Shown here: in pieces, positions 31,996 through 41,322 of the stretch | Layout of the letters: each line of letters begins with the position of its first letter | Position numbering within the stretch: position 1 is the first letter of the stretch | From: a virus | DNA: 48,620 bases | Strand: one strand, 5' to 3' | IMG/VR virus record: IMGVR_UViG_3300025141_000159 | Location: 1 to 48,620 of that record | Notes under the pieces: generated by a model | Told to the model about the DNA's origin: nothing | Database searches by the model: none | The model's input: the letters and a program-made list of their open reading frames with translations, nothing else | Position numbers and translations under genes: made by a program

Positions 31996-34953
31996 TTAGC
32001 TTTGTATTGTTGTTCCACCTTGCCCACCAAACTCGTTGTAAAGTTCATCTCTATTCCCTATAGCAAGTCTGACAACTTGTGAGGCGTTACTGAATAAGTT
32101 TGTTACTACAAAGTCTACAACACCAATTTCACCTGAAAGAGTATTCGGATCACTTGTTGCAGACTTCACCAATTCAGAGAGTTGTAGTTTGATTTGTATG
32201 TCATCTTCATCTAATTTCGAAGTGAATAAATTATCTTTCCCACTAATAACTCTACCCTTACCGTTGTCAATATCTCCCACTTCAGCTACAAAATAGTTTG
32301 TTCCATCTGAAGAACTAGGGAATTCAAACTTTATTGCAGGTTGATCAGTCTTAAATGACTTGCCTGCTCTGAGCATTTTTACAGTTCCATCGATATAACC
32401 GTTAGTGGCTGACGATGAAGCAGTAGGTGATATAAGTCTTCTTGACAACGTTATACTTACTTCAGTTGCTGAAGGTGTTGAGGGCAATATTTTTACAGGA
32501 ATAAATCTTCCAACTCTTGTTGCTGAGAATCTTGGAACATTTATTGAGTCATTATCTTTATTTGAAAGAGGCACAATTGCTTGAGAGGTTATAGTATCTT
32601 TGATAAATTCTTGCACACCATTGTTGTATTTGTAACCCTCAAAGGATGCTGTTGTTGTTCCTGAAGCAGCTGTTGAGTCGAATTCTAAGTAGTGAGTATT
32701 TATTTTAGCTGAAACAGCCTGTTGTTCAACTAAGTCATATTCCTTTCTTCTTATTTTTGGCCTCTCTAATATGTGTGGTTCAACAAGTAAACCTTTAGAT
32801 AGTATATTAGATTTCGCTGGAATAAACTGCTCCATGAATTCGAATATGCCACCAAGGACATCGTTAAAGTTGTCCATTGCATCTACAAATGTATTGATCT
32901 CAGCAATGTCTTTGCCGTTATATCTAGTAGTAACATCTTGAAGAGTGTTTTGTAGACTTCCGGAATAACTATCTTCATATAGCGCTTCCGGATCACCTAA
33001 CATATGTTTGATATTGACATCTTGTATGCAGTTTCTTATATCTCTATTAACAGCATTTATTGGAGTGAGATGTATTGATATGTCACCTGGATCATCTAGG
33101 AATTTCTCATCATCAGTAGACTGTCTTACTTTATCATTGTCTATAAACAATGCAGAAGGATACCAATGACTAAATTTCTGTTGATTTGTAAATACTTTGT
33201 ATCTCTTTGTAGATTGGTTTTCAAAGTTGATAGGGTTAGCAGTATTTCCAGCAGTAGTAGAATCAATTATGTAGTTATATCCACCTGTAAGAATAATGTC
33301 TTCTTTAAGTTTCCAATGTGCTGATAGACTTCCATAACCAGCTCCATTAGAAGCTGTTGAGTTTATAAACGATATTGATTCAAAATTTCTTACATGTTCT
33401 TTCAAATCCTCTTCTTCAAGAGGCACTGTCCAAGATCTTACTTCGTGAATGTAACCATTGAATGAGCCAGATCCTGGGAAGTAAGCTCCAAAAGAAGCAG
33501 ATCCACCCGATGAATCGAAATTAACGGCTTGGACACCTGTTGTCACTGCAGAGGCTAGCATGACAATGTCATCACCACCAGAACCAGAACCAGATAGTCC
33601 CATTGTCCAGATCTTCAAGTTGTCACCAGTTCTAGATGCTATGACGTGGATGAAGTTGTCTTTCTTCTGGATGAATGAAGATATTGATGATTGCACTGTA
33701 CTAGCTGTTGTTCCGGCTTCTACTTCAAAATGTGCTTGACCTGATGCATCTAACTTGATTTGATATAGAGGATGTTGTAATAGAATATGTTCTGTAGCAG
33801 ATGTTACAGAAACTCTTATTTCTATTGTAAAGTCTCTTGATCCATCAAAGTCTAATGCTGACACACTTCCTGTAGGCATTTGAACATACACATCACCAGT
33901 AGAGAATAATGTAGGGACATCAACTTCTTCTGGAACTTTTATCCTTCTATCTCGCTCAAGGATAGTATACTCATCAACTTTTAAGAAGTTGTGATCAACA
34001 CCGTACATCCTTCCGATAGCCTCTAAGCACTCTCTCGTCCCTTTGTTCTTAAGTATATAAGCAAGGTTGTTTACAATTCTGTTCCAAATGCTATAAGCTA
34101 TATCTTGTGTTGTAACAGCAGTTGAAGACTGCATTAGAAATGATGACAGTGCAGCATTTACAGCTGATTGGTATAGGTTTATTCCGAAGTGGTTTGCCAG
34201 AACAGGAAGGAACTTGTTTGGTGTTCTATCATGATCTTCATAGCTTGTATGCTTCAAATAAGACATCTGATCAACAAACGATTTTATTTCATCCAAACTA
34301 TCTGCAAATGCTTGTAATGTTTTTTCAAGAAGATAGTTTTCATCGTTATAGAACAATACTTCTGGTAACATGTTTCTAAACTTTGGTGTCCTTGTTACAT
34401 AACTCTCTGCAGTCCCCGCCCAAGCATAATGATCGTTTGCAGAGCCAGCACTATGTGGTACAATTTCGTAGTTTTGCTCTTCAAAGTTATGAGCTGAAGC
34501 TGAAATAGAATTTACAGTTGCTGTTTGCGAACCAGTTATAGTATTGCTTTGATCTCTTATGATGTATGTTAAATTAACAGTTTCACCTAATTGGTTTGTT
34601 GATGAAGCTGTTATAGAACTAGTTAGACTTAATTGATCTAGTAACCACAAATCAAATCCTGAAGATTCTTTTTTCCATTGGTCAACTTTGTATACGTTTT
34701 CTGCACATAACGAAGAGACATCTCCACCTGACAATCCAATTGGATATATGTTCTCAATTCTACTTAATGAATTTCTGAACTTTCTTATTGCGTCAGCAAA
34801 GAATACGTGATTAGACCATCTACCATAATCTACTGCTGGAACAACTCTTGCTTGGCTTCCTGTTAATGCCAAGTCAGCATAGTTAGATGAAGTCGATCCT
34901 ATTCCTGATAGTGACTCAATCAGCGAATTAAATGTATATCCTACTTCTGGCAT
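31996..34953 (-). CDS. gpI/gp7-like baseplate protein with LamG insertion
   Basis: 985 residues. Residues 170-345 resemble phage tail protein I: FRNMLPEVLFYNDENYLLEK, LQAFADSLDEIKSFVDQM, DHDRTPNKFLPVLANHFG, and KNKGTRECLEAIGRMYGV. Residues 365-530 are a LamG-like jelly roll (FTIEIRVSVTSATEHIL, NFIHVIASRTGDNLKI, NGYIHEVRSWTVPL). A helical region and a Ser/Thr-rich C-terminus follow. By position after gpJ/gp6 it should link the baseplate wedge to the fibres. Its start has the GAGAGA box seen at several late genes. Confidence 0.75.
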   Translation of the reverse strand: MPEVGYTFNSLIESLSGIGSTSSNYADLALTGSQARVVPAVDYGRWSNHVFFADAIRKFRNSLSRIENIYPIGLSGGDVSSLCAENVYKVDQWKKESSGFDLWLLDQLSLTSSITASSTNQLGETVNLTYIIRDQSNTITGSQTATVNSISASAHNFEEQNYEIVPHSAGSANDHYAWAGTAESYVTRTPKFRNMLPEVLFYNDENYLLEKTLQAFADSLDEIKSFVDQMSYLKHTSYEDHDRTPNKFLPVLANHFGINLYQSAVNAALSSFLMQSSTAVTTQDIAYSIWNRIVNNLAYILKNKGTRECLEAIGRMYGVDHNFLKVDEYTILERDRRIKVPEEVDVPTLFSTGDVYVQMPTGSVSALDFDGSRDFTIEIRVSVTSATEHILLQHPLYQIKLDASGQAHFEVEAGTTASTVQSSISSFIQKKDNFIHVIASRTGDNLKIWTMGLSGSGSGGDDIVMLASAVTTGVQAVNFDSSGGSASFGAYFPGSGSFNGYIHEVRSWTVPLEEEDLKEHVRNFESISFINSTASNGAGYGSLSAHWKLKEDIILTGGYNYIIDSTTAGNTANPINFENQSTKRYKVFTNQQKFSHWYPSALFIDNDKVRQSTDDEKFLDDPGDISIHLTPINAVNRDIRNCIQDVNIKHMLGDPEALYEDSYSGSLQNTLQDVTTRYNGKDIAEINTFVDAMDNFNDVLGGIFEFMEQFIPAKSNILSKGLLVEPHILERPKIRRKEYDLVEQQAVSAKINTHYLEFDSTAASGTTTASFEGYKYNNGVQEFIKDTITSQAIVPLSNKDNDSINVPRFSATRVGRFIPVKILPSTPSATEVSITLSRRLISPTASSSATNGYIDGTVKMLRAGKSFKTDQPAIKFEFPSSSDGTNYFVAEVGDIDNGKGRVISGKDNLFTSKLDEDDIQIKLQLSELVKSATSDPNTLSGEIGVVDFVVTNLFSNASQVVRLAIGNRDELYNEFGGQGGTTIQS

Positions 34954-35564
34954 ATATTCTCTCTAACGTCTGTTATCTTACCTGCTGATGGATTGTCGCC
35001 TAAATCTATAGCAACATATCTATTACCCTTCTTCATAACGTTTCCGCCATGTAAATCCCATCCTTGTATACCGATCTTCTTTATATGCAATGCAGCTTTC
35101 ATCAAGTCGTCATATAGTTTCAATGCATCTTTGCTCATGTTCTGTTTTATTGTTGCTCTTGTTTTAACTAAGTTTTCTTTTGAATTTGTGCCATTTATGT
35201 AGCTTGTAAGTTCAAGATGCATATCACTTCTTTTCTTATTTGTACCCATGTTGAAATTCTGCTCAATTATCTCATCTGTTTTCTCACCATCAATTTTCTT
35301 CAATTTGTCTATTTCAATGAAGTAAACACCTTTGATAGATTTATAGCGCCAGGCTTTGTGCACCTTGACAATATAAGGGCTTGGGTTGTCTCTAACTAAA
35401 GACATTGCTTTTGCTTCTTCTTTGTCTGTAGTAATTTTGAGAACTCTACTAGCATTTCCTTTAATTTCAAAGACACTACCGAAAAACCCTTTGCCTAGTT
35501 TCTTCCCTAATACATAACCGTCATTTTCTAGTTTAGATAAAGCTTTTTGAGTAGCTCTACTCAT
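34941..35564 (-). CDS. Protein kinase-like protein (Ser/Thr kinase fold)
   Basis: 207 residues, close to a minimal kinase domain. The glycine-rich loop is LGKGFFGSVFEI (23-34) and the VAIK-type lysine is Lys43 in RVLKIT. The catalytic loop is GWDLHGGNVM, with Asp170 and Asn175, where the usual HRD histidine is replaced. The DFG-like motif is IDLGDN with Asp187. All metal and phosphate-transfer residues are present, so activity is plausible. A region with Asn, Lys and Thr (about 100-140) is unusual. It lies between two tail-structure genes and overlaps both, so it is produced with virion proteins. Confidence 0.75.
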   Translation of the reverse strand: MSRATQKALSKLENDGYVLGKKLGKGFFGSVFEIKGNASRVLKITTDKEEAKAMSLVRDNPSPYIVKVHKAWRYKSIKGVYFIEIDKLKKIDGEKTDEIIEQNFNMGTNKKRSDMHLELTSYINGTNSKENLVKTRATIKQNMSKDALKLYDDLMKAALHIKKIGIQGWDLHGGNVMKKGNRYVAIDLGDNPSAGKITDVRENICQK

Positions 35565-36955
35565 TATATAATCTCAAAGTTTTTCTTCTGATCTCTCAAA
35601 TATATAGTTTCACCACGTATATTGAGTTTAATCACTGGATAGTATTTGAATCCTGTATATAGATTTGTTGTATCGATAACAAAGAAGTTCCCGTTTTTAT
35701 CGTATGACAAATTCTCAGCAGGTATTTCAACTTCATCCGTATTAGCTTCTCTTATTTCAAAAGTTGCATCAGTGCAAGTAAATGTGTTTGTTGCTGTAGT
35801 TGCAGCTGTCATTGGTACCCAAGTGATAGAATCATCTTTTATGTTTACAAATATTCTAGTTTTAGAGTTTTCTTCATATTCGTTCTTTAGATTTCTAAGA
35901 ACTATCTTATAAGATGATGTTTGAAATTCATCAAATCCAGAACTAGCATTAGTTGTTGTAAAATCAAATGTATAGTTTGCTGTAGGAGAAGCAGAAACAA
36001 ACCAGTTGTCCTTGAATGCTGTATACGTATTAGCGGTTAGAGCCAAGGTGCCAATGTTACATTTGTATATCCCTTTAGAATGTCTAGCAGCTGTTAGATT
36101 CGTTGTAATAGAAGTACCACTGTCAGCTGTACCCGATCCTTGTGTAGATGATGTTAAGCCACTTAACGTAATATTACCAGGAAAATCACTTGTTGAGTTT
36201 AAATCCTGGAGCTGGCCATTTATAATATTATAGAACCACAACAAACCTGTGCTGTTAAATGCTATAGAACTTCTATCATCTTTAATTGAGTTGTCCCATT
36301 CTAATGCAATGTATGGTCTCTTTCTAGTATTTGTTGTTCTACCGTAGAACTTCTTGTAGTACAAACTGTTTGCTGATGTTGAGCCAGTCTTTATCTCTTC
36401 TGTATCTGTCATTTTGAGAATGACACCAAAGTTACCAGTATTACCGGCGTACCATTCGTTGAATAGATTTGTTATGTTTACCTTAAGGTCTTCTTCACCG
36501 TGATCAAATGATTGAGTTGCAGAGTTAGCATCAACTTCAAATGTTCCACCTGTTGTTGTCCAAGCATTAGTTGAATCAGCTGATACAGCATTTGCATAGC
36601 CTGTTTCTGTTAAATCGTCTAAGTCTAACCCATTTCCTTCAGTCCATTCTTGTGTTAATGGATGGACATTTACGCTGAAAGAGGTAGCTTGCTCATCACC
36701 GTGTTTGCAATTATACACATATAGATACGTTGTTACAGTAGAATCAGTTGCAGGATCAGGGAGATTTCCTGCACTTATGTCACCTGTAATAGCCGAAAGA
36801 TTGAACTTCATTAGAATCCTTGAAAACTGCTTACGTTCTTTAGCAGTATCGAATAGATTCTCTAATTGCAATATTGGTGCTAAGCCCACGTTTGATGTCA
36901 GACTTCTTTCGAATATACTTGTATCTTGACTTCCGAATGCTCGTTTCTGACTCAT
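35564..36955 (-). CDS. Tail structural protein with DNRLRE-like domain
   Basis: 463 residues. Residues 60-225 contain the pattern of DNRLRE/disaggregatase-related beta domains: TYLYVYNCKHGDEQ, VHPLTQEWTEGNG, then LKVNITNLFNEWYAGNTGNF and YYKKFYGRTTNTRKRPYIAL. The C-terminal half is Thr/Ser/Asn-rich beta structure with short repeats. It precedes the kinase and gpI-like genes and follows the paralogous small pair, so a fibre or tail-tip role is likely. The ATG overlaps the upstream TAG. Confidence 0.65.
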   Translation of the reverse strand: MSQKRAFGSQDTSIFERSLTSNVGLAPILQLENLFDTAKERKQFSRILMKFNLSAITGDISAGNLPDPATDSTVTTYLYVYNCKHGDEQATSFSVNVHPLTQEWTEGNGLDLDDLTETGYANAVSADSTNAWTTTGGTFEVDANSATQSFDHGEEDLKVNITNLFNEWYAGNTGNFGVILKMTDTEEIKTGSTSANSLYYKKFYGRTTNTRKRPYIALEWDNSIKDDRSSIAFNSTGLLWFYNIINGQLQDLNSTSDFPGNITLSGLTSSTQGSGTADSGTSITTNLTAARHSKGIYKCNIGTLALTANTYTAFKDNWFVSASPTANYTFDFTTTNASSGFDEFQTSSYKIVLRNLKNEYEENSKTRIFVNIKDDSITWVPMTAATTATNTFTCTDATFEIREANTDEVEIPAENLSYDKNGNFFVIDTTNLYTGFKYYPVIKLNIRGETIYLRDQKKNFEII

Positions 36956-37360
36956 CTATTTTCTCACTAGTTCAAATTCACCAGTTGGTTGTTTTGTTGC
37001 ATAATATCCCATTTTGTTAGCAAACTTGTCAATTAATCTTCTATACAATTTATTTCTACTTTTTTCTTTAGCTGTGAAATATAATCTCTCTGGCTCGATT
37101 TCTTTCAAAAATTCTGTCACTACAGCAATAACTGTAGCGAATACTCTGAACTCGTCGCCTGTATTTAATACTCCTTCTGGTTCATCATATCCGCTTACAT
37201 TTCCGAAAGATAACATCCAAGCTTCATCATCAGCACTATAAAACAAAACTATATGATATTGCTCTCCCACATCAGTTTTGAATAGAATCCCCCATTCACG
37301 TTTTGACTTCTTATGAAATTTCCATTTATATGGTTTGTTTAATACTTCATTCAATAACAT
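36956..37360 (-). CDS. MKL-leader small phage protein, paralogue A
   Basis: 134 residues starting MLLNEVLNKPYKWKFHKKSK. The centre has FYSADDEAWMLSFGNVSG and a conserved block TGDEFRVFATVIAVV followed by PERLYFTAKEKSRNKLYRRL. This block is repeated in the neighbouring gene and, from memory, in many large-phage hypothetical proteins. The function is unknown. Both the start and the preceding gene's end share the local sequence context with the paralogue, indicating tandem duplication. Confidence 0.65.
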   Translation of the reverse strand: MLLNEVLNKPYKWKFHKKSKREWGILFKTDVGEQYHIVLFYSADDEAWMLSFGNVSGYDEPEGVLNTGDEFRVFATVIAVVTEFLKEIEPERLYFTAKEKSRNKLYRRLIDKFANKMGYYATKQPTGEFELVRK

Positions 37361-37747
37361 CTATTTTCTCACTAGTATATAATCACCGTATTTTGACCTT
37401 TTTGCTTTATATCCAAGCTTGCTGCCAATAACTTTCACAAATTTGTTATACAACTTGATTCTGCTATTTTCTTTAGCAGTAAACTCAAGTCTTTTTGGTT
37501 TATGTATCTTTATAAAGTTTTTTATGATATCAATAACAGTTGCAAACACTTTAAATTCATCACCTTCACCTGATACTTCTTCATCACTATCAATTGCGAA
37601 AGCTATGCTCCATTCTCCTGGATGTTCTTGTTTGAAATCAATGTATCCTTCTTTTCCATCAACATCAAACATAGCATCCCAAAAGTCTTTTCTTTTTTCA
37701 TGCCATTTCCAGGGAAGTGGTTTGTCGAATAATTCTTGAAGTTTCAT
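37361..37747 (-). CDS. MKL-leader small phage protein, paralogue B
   Basis: 128 residues starting MKLQELFDKPLPWKWHEKRK. It shares GDEFKVFATVIDIIKNF and PKRLEFTAKENSRIKLYNKF, and the LVRK C-terminus, with the following gene. The leader, the KP-x-x-WK-x-H block and the FATV/FTAKE-x-SR block are conserved between the two, while the middle part differs. An AGAGATATCTA box precedes the ATG. The function is unknown. Confidence 0.65.
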   Translation of the reverse strand: MKLQELFDKPLPWKWHEKRKDFWDAMFDVDGKEGYIDFKQEHPGEWSIAFAIDSDEEVSGEGDEFKVFATVIDIIKNFIKIHKPKRLEFTAKENSRIKLYNKFVKVIGSKLGYKAKRSKYGDYILVRK

Positions 37748-37756
37748 TAGATATCT

Positions 37757-37936
37757 CTATTCATAGCTCTTTATTTCATCAACAGCTAGCTCCAACATCT
37801 TCGCTGCTTTCTTTACAAGAATCTGTGTTGACATCTGTTGCATAGATCTTTCATTCTTAACCATCATACGTAACTGAGTGATCATTGAATCAATTTTCTT
37901 AGATGACGTTTCTAATTTAGCTTCTGATAGTTTCAT
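37757..37936 (-). CDS. Small helical MKL-leader protein
   Basis: 59 residues, wholly helical by composition (MKLSEAKLETSSKKIDSM, then QLRMMVKNERSMQQMS and AAKMLELAVDEIKSYE). The ATG at 37936 overlaps the TAA of the gp6-like gene (TAATG), with GGGAGAG upstream. It shares the MKL-x-E leader with the next two genes. It may be a small virion-internal or chaperone-like protein. An upstream in-frame ATG at 37990 lies inside the gp6-like gene. Confidence 0.6.
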   Translation of the reverse strand: MKLSEAKLETSSKKIDSMITQLRMMVKNERSMQQMSTQILVKKAAKMLELAVDEIKSYE

Positions 37937-39738
37937 TATATCGCTCTCCCAACTATGTCGAAGTTTAGATATTTTATTTCCCAAACACAATCCTCTGGGA
38001 GATATATAATTTTGTTTCTAGTATTTGATTCTACATTAAACTCTACATTTGAATAAGTTCTACCGTCAACTGTGTTCCTGATATTTGTTATATTGAATGA
38101 GGATACTGCTTTGATTTTGTCAACACTCTGTAACTTACTTTCAATATCAGATAGAACTATTATGTCACCAAAGTTAGAGTTCTGGCTATCAAGTTCTCTC
38201 TTCAAAATATAGAATGCTTCAAGCAATGCTTCATTAGCATTACTATTAGGCTCTGGCACTATAGAGAAATCAACTTTTAAGTTTACAATCTTTCCATCAG
38301 TTAGTTTTATAGAATCAGAAAACGATTTGAATCTACTTAGATATGTTTCAATGTTATTTTTGAGTACTGCTTGAGGGGCTGTAACGTATCCATCTGAATC
38401 CTTTGCAGCAAGAAAGATCTCAACTCCCAATTTGTTTGATGGATCTTTTCTAGCATAAGTTCTATATACTGTCCCAAATTTAGATGGCATACTCATTGTT
38501 ATGATCTGATAATCTTGTAATGTAACAGCTCTATTTTGTGCTCCAAAGAAAGCAAGTGCATTCTCACTCATCTCTTCATTGGTTTCTCTTTCATGACCAC
38601 CTGTTGCTTGTTTTTCATTTGAAGTTGACAAATTAACTCTGATCGTTTCTGTTTCAGAAGGATATAGAGTTTCAAAATTCGGTGTTTTAAATGTCATACT
38701 TCTTTCTCTAATTTCAGTAAGCAAATTAGAACCAACATTAGTAGTTATTCCTCCTCCATATCTATATGTCACATCAAGAGAAACGTCTGCAGGAGCAATG
38801 CCCAAAGTTTTAGTATCCAAGAACGTTGCTGAATTTATAGTTGTAGGAGAGAAACTAGATGCTGAACCTCTTAACGTAGGAGGCAATACAAAGTCTTCTG
38901 GGTTTGGTACCACTTCAGAGTCTTCTAGTGTTAACTTACCAGAGCCAAATCTAATTGAAGTTAGATCACCCGGTTCTCTTTCAACAACAAATCTTCTAGG
39001 AACTCTCTTCATCTTCATTACATAAGGAACTGTTGCTGAGGATGATGTGTTATTGTTTTCACCAATGAACACTGTATCCTGTGCCAAGTACTCAGTTTCA
39101 AACCATTCATTACCATCTGAGCTAGTCAATGAAACAATCTCTGTTATATCTTGATCGGGTAATGTAATCTTTAAGTACTTAGTGGGCTGTCCAACTGTGT
39201 AATTGAATGTTCTAGTTCTACCTGCAACAGCAGAGACACTTGAAATAGAAGCTGTTGTGAATGTTCCATCAGATGTAACTGATCTATTAGCTGTGACAGA
39301 AAAATCAACATCTTCTATTATCTCAAAAGAAACACTAGAGTCTAGATTAGAAACAACTCTTGTACCCTTATTTAGTACGAAAAGTGAAGTAGCAGAACTT
39401 GCTTGCGTCATAACTGAGCTTACTGATAGATTGACAACTGCAGGAGTTACAAACTTTGGTTTCCTTCCAAGGGTTTTAGACAATCCCATTATATTTTTTC
39501 TTTCAACAGCTCTATTGATAAACGTTTCATTTGCTTGTCTATCAATATAGAACGACATTAAATCTCCAACATAGGCAATCATTTCAAGGAGTGCCATACC
39601 ACCTGAAGCTTCATTGAAGTCTTGCCATTCATCTGGGAAATTCTGTTGTAAGAAATTTATTAGATCTTGTTTTATTGAGTCAAAGTCTTTACTCAAATAA
39701 TTTATGTTTCGCACTTCTTTTAAAGATGTAGTTGCCAT
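37936..39738 (-). CDS. Baseplate wedge protein, gp6/gpJ-like (baseplate J family)
   Basis: 600 residues. The N-terminus is the hallmark of the gp6/gpJ family: INYLSKDFDSIKQDLINFLQ, then WQDFNEASGGMALLEMIAYV and GDLMSFYIDRQANETFINRA (residues 12-85). The C-terminal part contains ARKDPSNKLGVEIFLAAKDS and an F-x-x-I-K-x-x-D-x-S-I-like region for the J-family fold. gp6 rings form the wedge backbone of the contractile baseplate. It lies directly after the gp25/gpW gene, as in T4, Mu and P2 order. A GAGAGA box precedes the start. Confidence 0.9.
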   Translation of the reverse strand: MATTSLKEVRNINYLSKDFDSIKQDLINFLQQNFPDEWQDFNEASGGMALLEMIAYVGDLMSFYIDRQANETFINRAVERKNIMGLSKTLGRKPKFVTPAVVNLSVSSVMTQASSATSLFVLNKGTRVVSNLDSSVSFEIIEDVDFSVTANRSVTSDGTFTTASISSVSAVAGRTRTFNYTVGQPTKYLKITLPDQDITEIVSLTSSDGNEWFETEYLAQDTVFIGENNNTSSSATVPYVMKMKRVPRRFVVEREPGDLTSIRFGSGKLTLEDSEVVPNPEDFVLPPTLRGSASSFSPTTINSATFLDTKTLGIAPADVSLDVTYRYGGGITTNVGSNLLTEIRERSMTFKTPNFETLYPSETETIRVNLSTSNEKQATGGHERETNEEMSENALAFFGAQNRAVTLQDYQIITMSMPSKFGTVYRTYARKDPSNKLGVEIFLAAKDSDGYVTAPQAVLKNNIETYLSRFKSFSDSIKLTDGKIVNLKVDFSIVPEPNSNANEALLEAFYILKRELDSQNSNFGDIIVLSDIESKLQSVDKIKAVSSFNITNIRNTVDGRTYSNVEFNVESNTRNKIIYLPEDCVWEIKYLNFDIVGRAI

Positions 39739-39747
39739 TTACTCTCT

Positions 39748-40149
39748 CTATCCAATAGTAAATTGTACAGAATCTGTAGCAGATTCAGCATTTTTAAGTT
39801 TGTATTCCATCCTAACTCTCACCTGTGAATAGCTCAAACTAGCATCTTCATCTCTAGTTAGAACTGCTATGTCACTTAATATTACATTTGGCATCCATTT
39901 TTCTAGAGCACTTGTTATTTCATTTCTAACAATAACTTTCATTTCAGTTCTATCAATTTGTTCGAATAATATGCCATCAAATACTGGAATGTTTGTACCA
40001 AGATCTACATTAATTACTCTTTCACCTTTCATAGTAAGCAGCAACACTTTTATGTCTTCTTTGACAGCATCTAATGTAGTGTCATTTGCCATAAAGAAAC
40101 CTCTATCAAATTTTCTTAGAGGAAATTTCAAGTTTATTGTTTTAGCCAT
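39748..40149 (-). CDS. Baseplate wedge protein gp25/gpW-like
   Basis: 133 residues, the same size as T4 gp25. FPLRKFDRGFFMANDT is followed by VKEDIKVLLLTMKGERVINV near residue 30 (the conserved 'T..GER' block) and FEQIDRTEMKVIVRNEI. The domain resembles the GPW/gp25 family, which connects the hub to the wedge and contacts the sheath initiator. Its order, between an OB-fold spike gene and gp6/gpJ, is the canonical one. Confidence 0.9.
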   Translation of the reverse strand: MAKTINLKFPLRKFDRGFFMANDTTLDAVKEDIKVLLLTMKGERVINVDLGTNIPVFDGILFEQIDRTEMKVIVRNEITSALEKWMPNVILSDIAVLTRDEDASLSYSQVRVRMEYKLKNAESATDSVQFTIG

Positions 40150-40158
40150 TAGAATTTC

Positions 40159-41322
40159 TCAATTAATGTATTGATGATTGCTAAGGTGATCATTTATAGT
40201 TTCACGTAGTTTATTGATATCTTGTGCTATAGTTTCAATATTACCAGCAGCATTCCTTGCATTAAGAATACTCATGTCATCTATGATTGTCTTTGTTTCT
40301 GGTATATCTACAACAACATCAAAACTTACTGCTTCTTCCCCTAACTTAATACTTACTTTCTGAACACTTTTGAAAGCAGGGACTGTTTGTTGTGTTGTTG
40401 AAATTGCAATTACATCACCAGCTACATTAACTAACTGAGCAAGTTTTATGCTCATTGTATCTAGCCATTCATTTAGCTTATCACCGAGAACTTGTCTATC
40501 TAATGTATCAGATGAATCTGGTAAGGTTGATACGTTAGCTAACACTTCAGCTTCATTGTAGAAATAACTTCTATCTTTTGAATCACCATTGTCATTTTCA
40601 ATAGTTTTTACAGAGACATCACTAAGATTTGCTTTACCTACTTGTAAATTCTTTGTCTTGGTTTTTCCGATAGTTGTTCCAGGGAGTCTTTCATATCTTG
40701 TTCTTTCTTTTATACCACTTTCTAAAACTCCCTCTTGATTGACGGGGTTAAATGAATGCCTTATGAAACTATCACTTCTACCTTGCTGAATAACATCACC
40801 AGGTCTGAATGGAATTGAAAATACAGCTGCTTTTGTTTGTGTTACTTCTTCAGCTATGTCTTCAACTCTGAAATTTAATTGATATCTATACAAGCCAGGC
40901 TGTAGAGCTCTATCTTCTCTTGCTAATACTTTATTTATGTAACTAGAATCTGTTACTCTGTTTATCCAATAAAGTTGAGAACCCCATACATCTGTCTCTC
41001 TAGTTACCCAAACTTCTTCTCCAATTTCTGGTATTGATATATTATGGAATGTAAATAGAGGTATTGCCCATTTGTTTTTGTCAGCTACAGGATTTTTGCT
41101 AGATTGATCCTCTCCAATTACTTTGACAAATAAACTTCCAGGAGGGGTTACTGGTGAAGCAGCACCTTTGTCAATAGATAGATCCACCCCTAAAACTATA
41201 GCTCTGCTCAGAATAAATATCTGATCTTTGTTAGTTTTCCATCCTTCTGCAGCTTCCATGGTCTTTTTTACAAATCGTCTGGATGGGGTGACTATATTAT
41301 CTAAGCTTGGAGGCCTGTTCAT
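40159..41322 (-). CDS. Baseplate spike/hub protein with gp5/gpV-like OB fold
   Basis: 387 residues. Residues 40-130 are OB-fold-like: GSLFVKVIGEDQSS, WAIPLFTFHNISIPEIGEEV, then WVTRETDVWGSQLYWINRV. This fits the N-terminal OB domain of gp5/gpV/Mu gp45. The C-terminal half is helical and lacks a lysozyme domain or obvious beta-helix needle. The helical part (IAISTTQQTVPAFKSVQKV, then DINKLRETINDHL) may trimerise. By position between the hub and gp25-like genes it is the tail spike protein. Confidence 0.65.
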   Translation of the reverse strand: MNRPPSLDNIVTPSRRFVKKTMEAAEGWKTNKDQIFILSRAIVLGVDLSIDKGAASPVTPPGSLFVKVIGEDQSSKNPVADKNKWAIPLFTFHNISIPEIGEEVWVTRETDVWGSQLYWINRVTDSSYINKVLAREDRALQPGLYRYQLNFRVEDIAEEVTQTKAAVFSIPFRPGDVIQQGRSDSFIRHSFNPVNQEGVLESGIKERTRYERLPGTTIGKTKTKNLQVGKANLSDVSVKTIENDNGDSKDRSYFYNEAEVLANVSTLPDSSDTLDRQVLGDKLNEWLDTMSIKLAQLVNVAGDVIAISTTQQTVPAFKSVQKVSIKLGEEAVSFDVVVDIPETKTIIDDMSILNARNAAGNIETIAQDINKLRETINDHLSNHQYIN

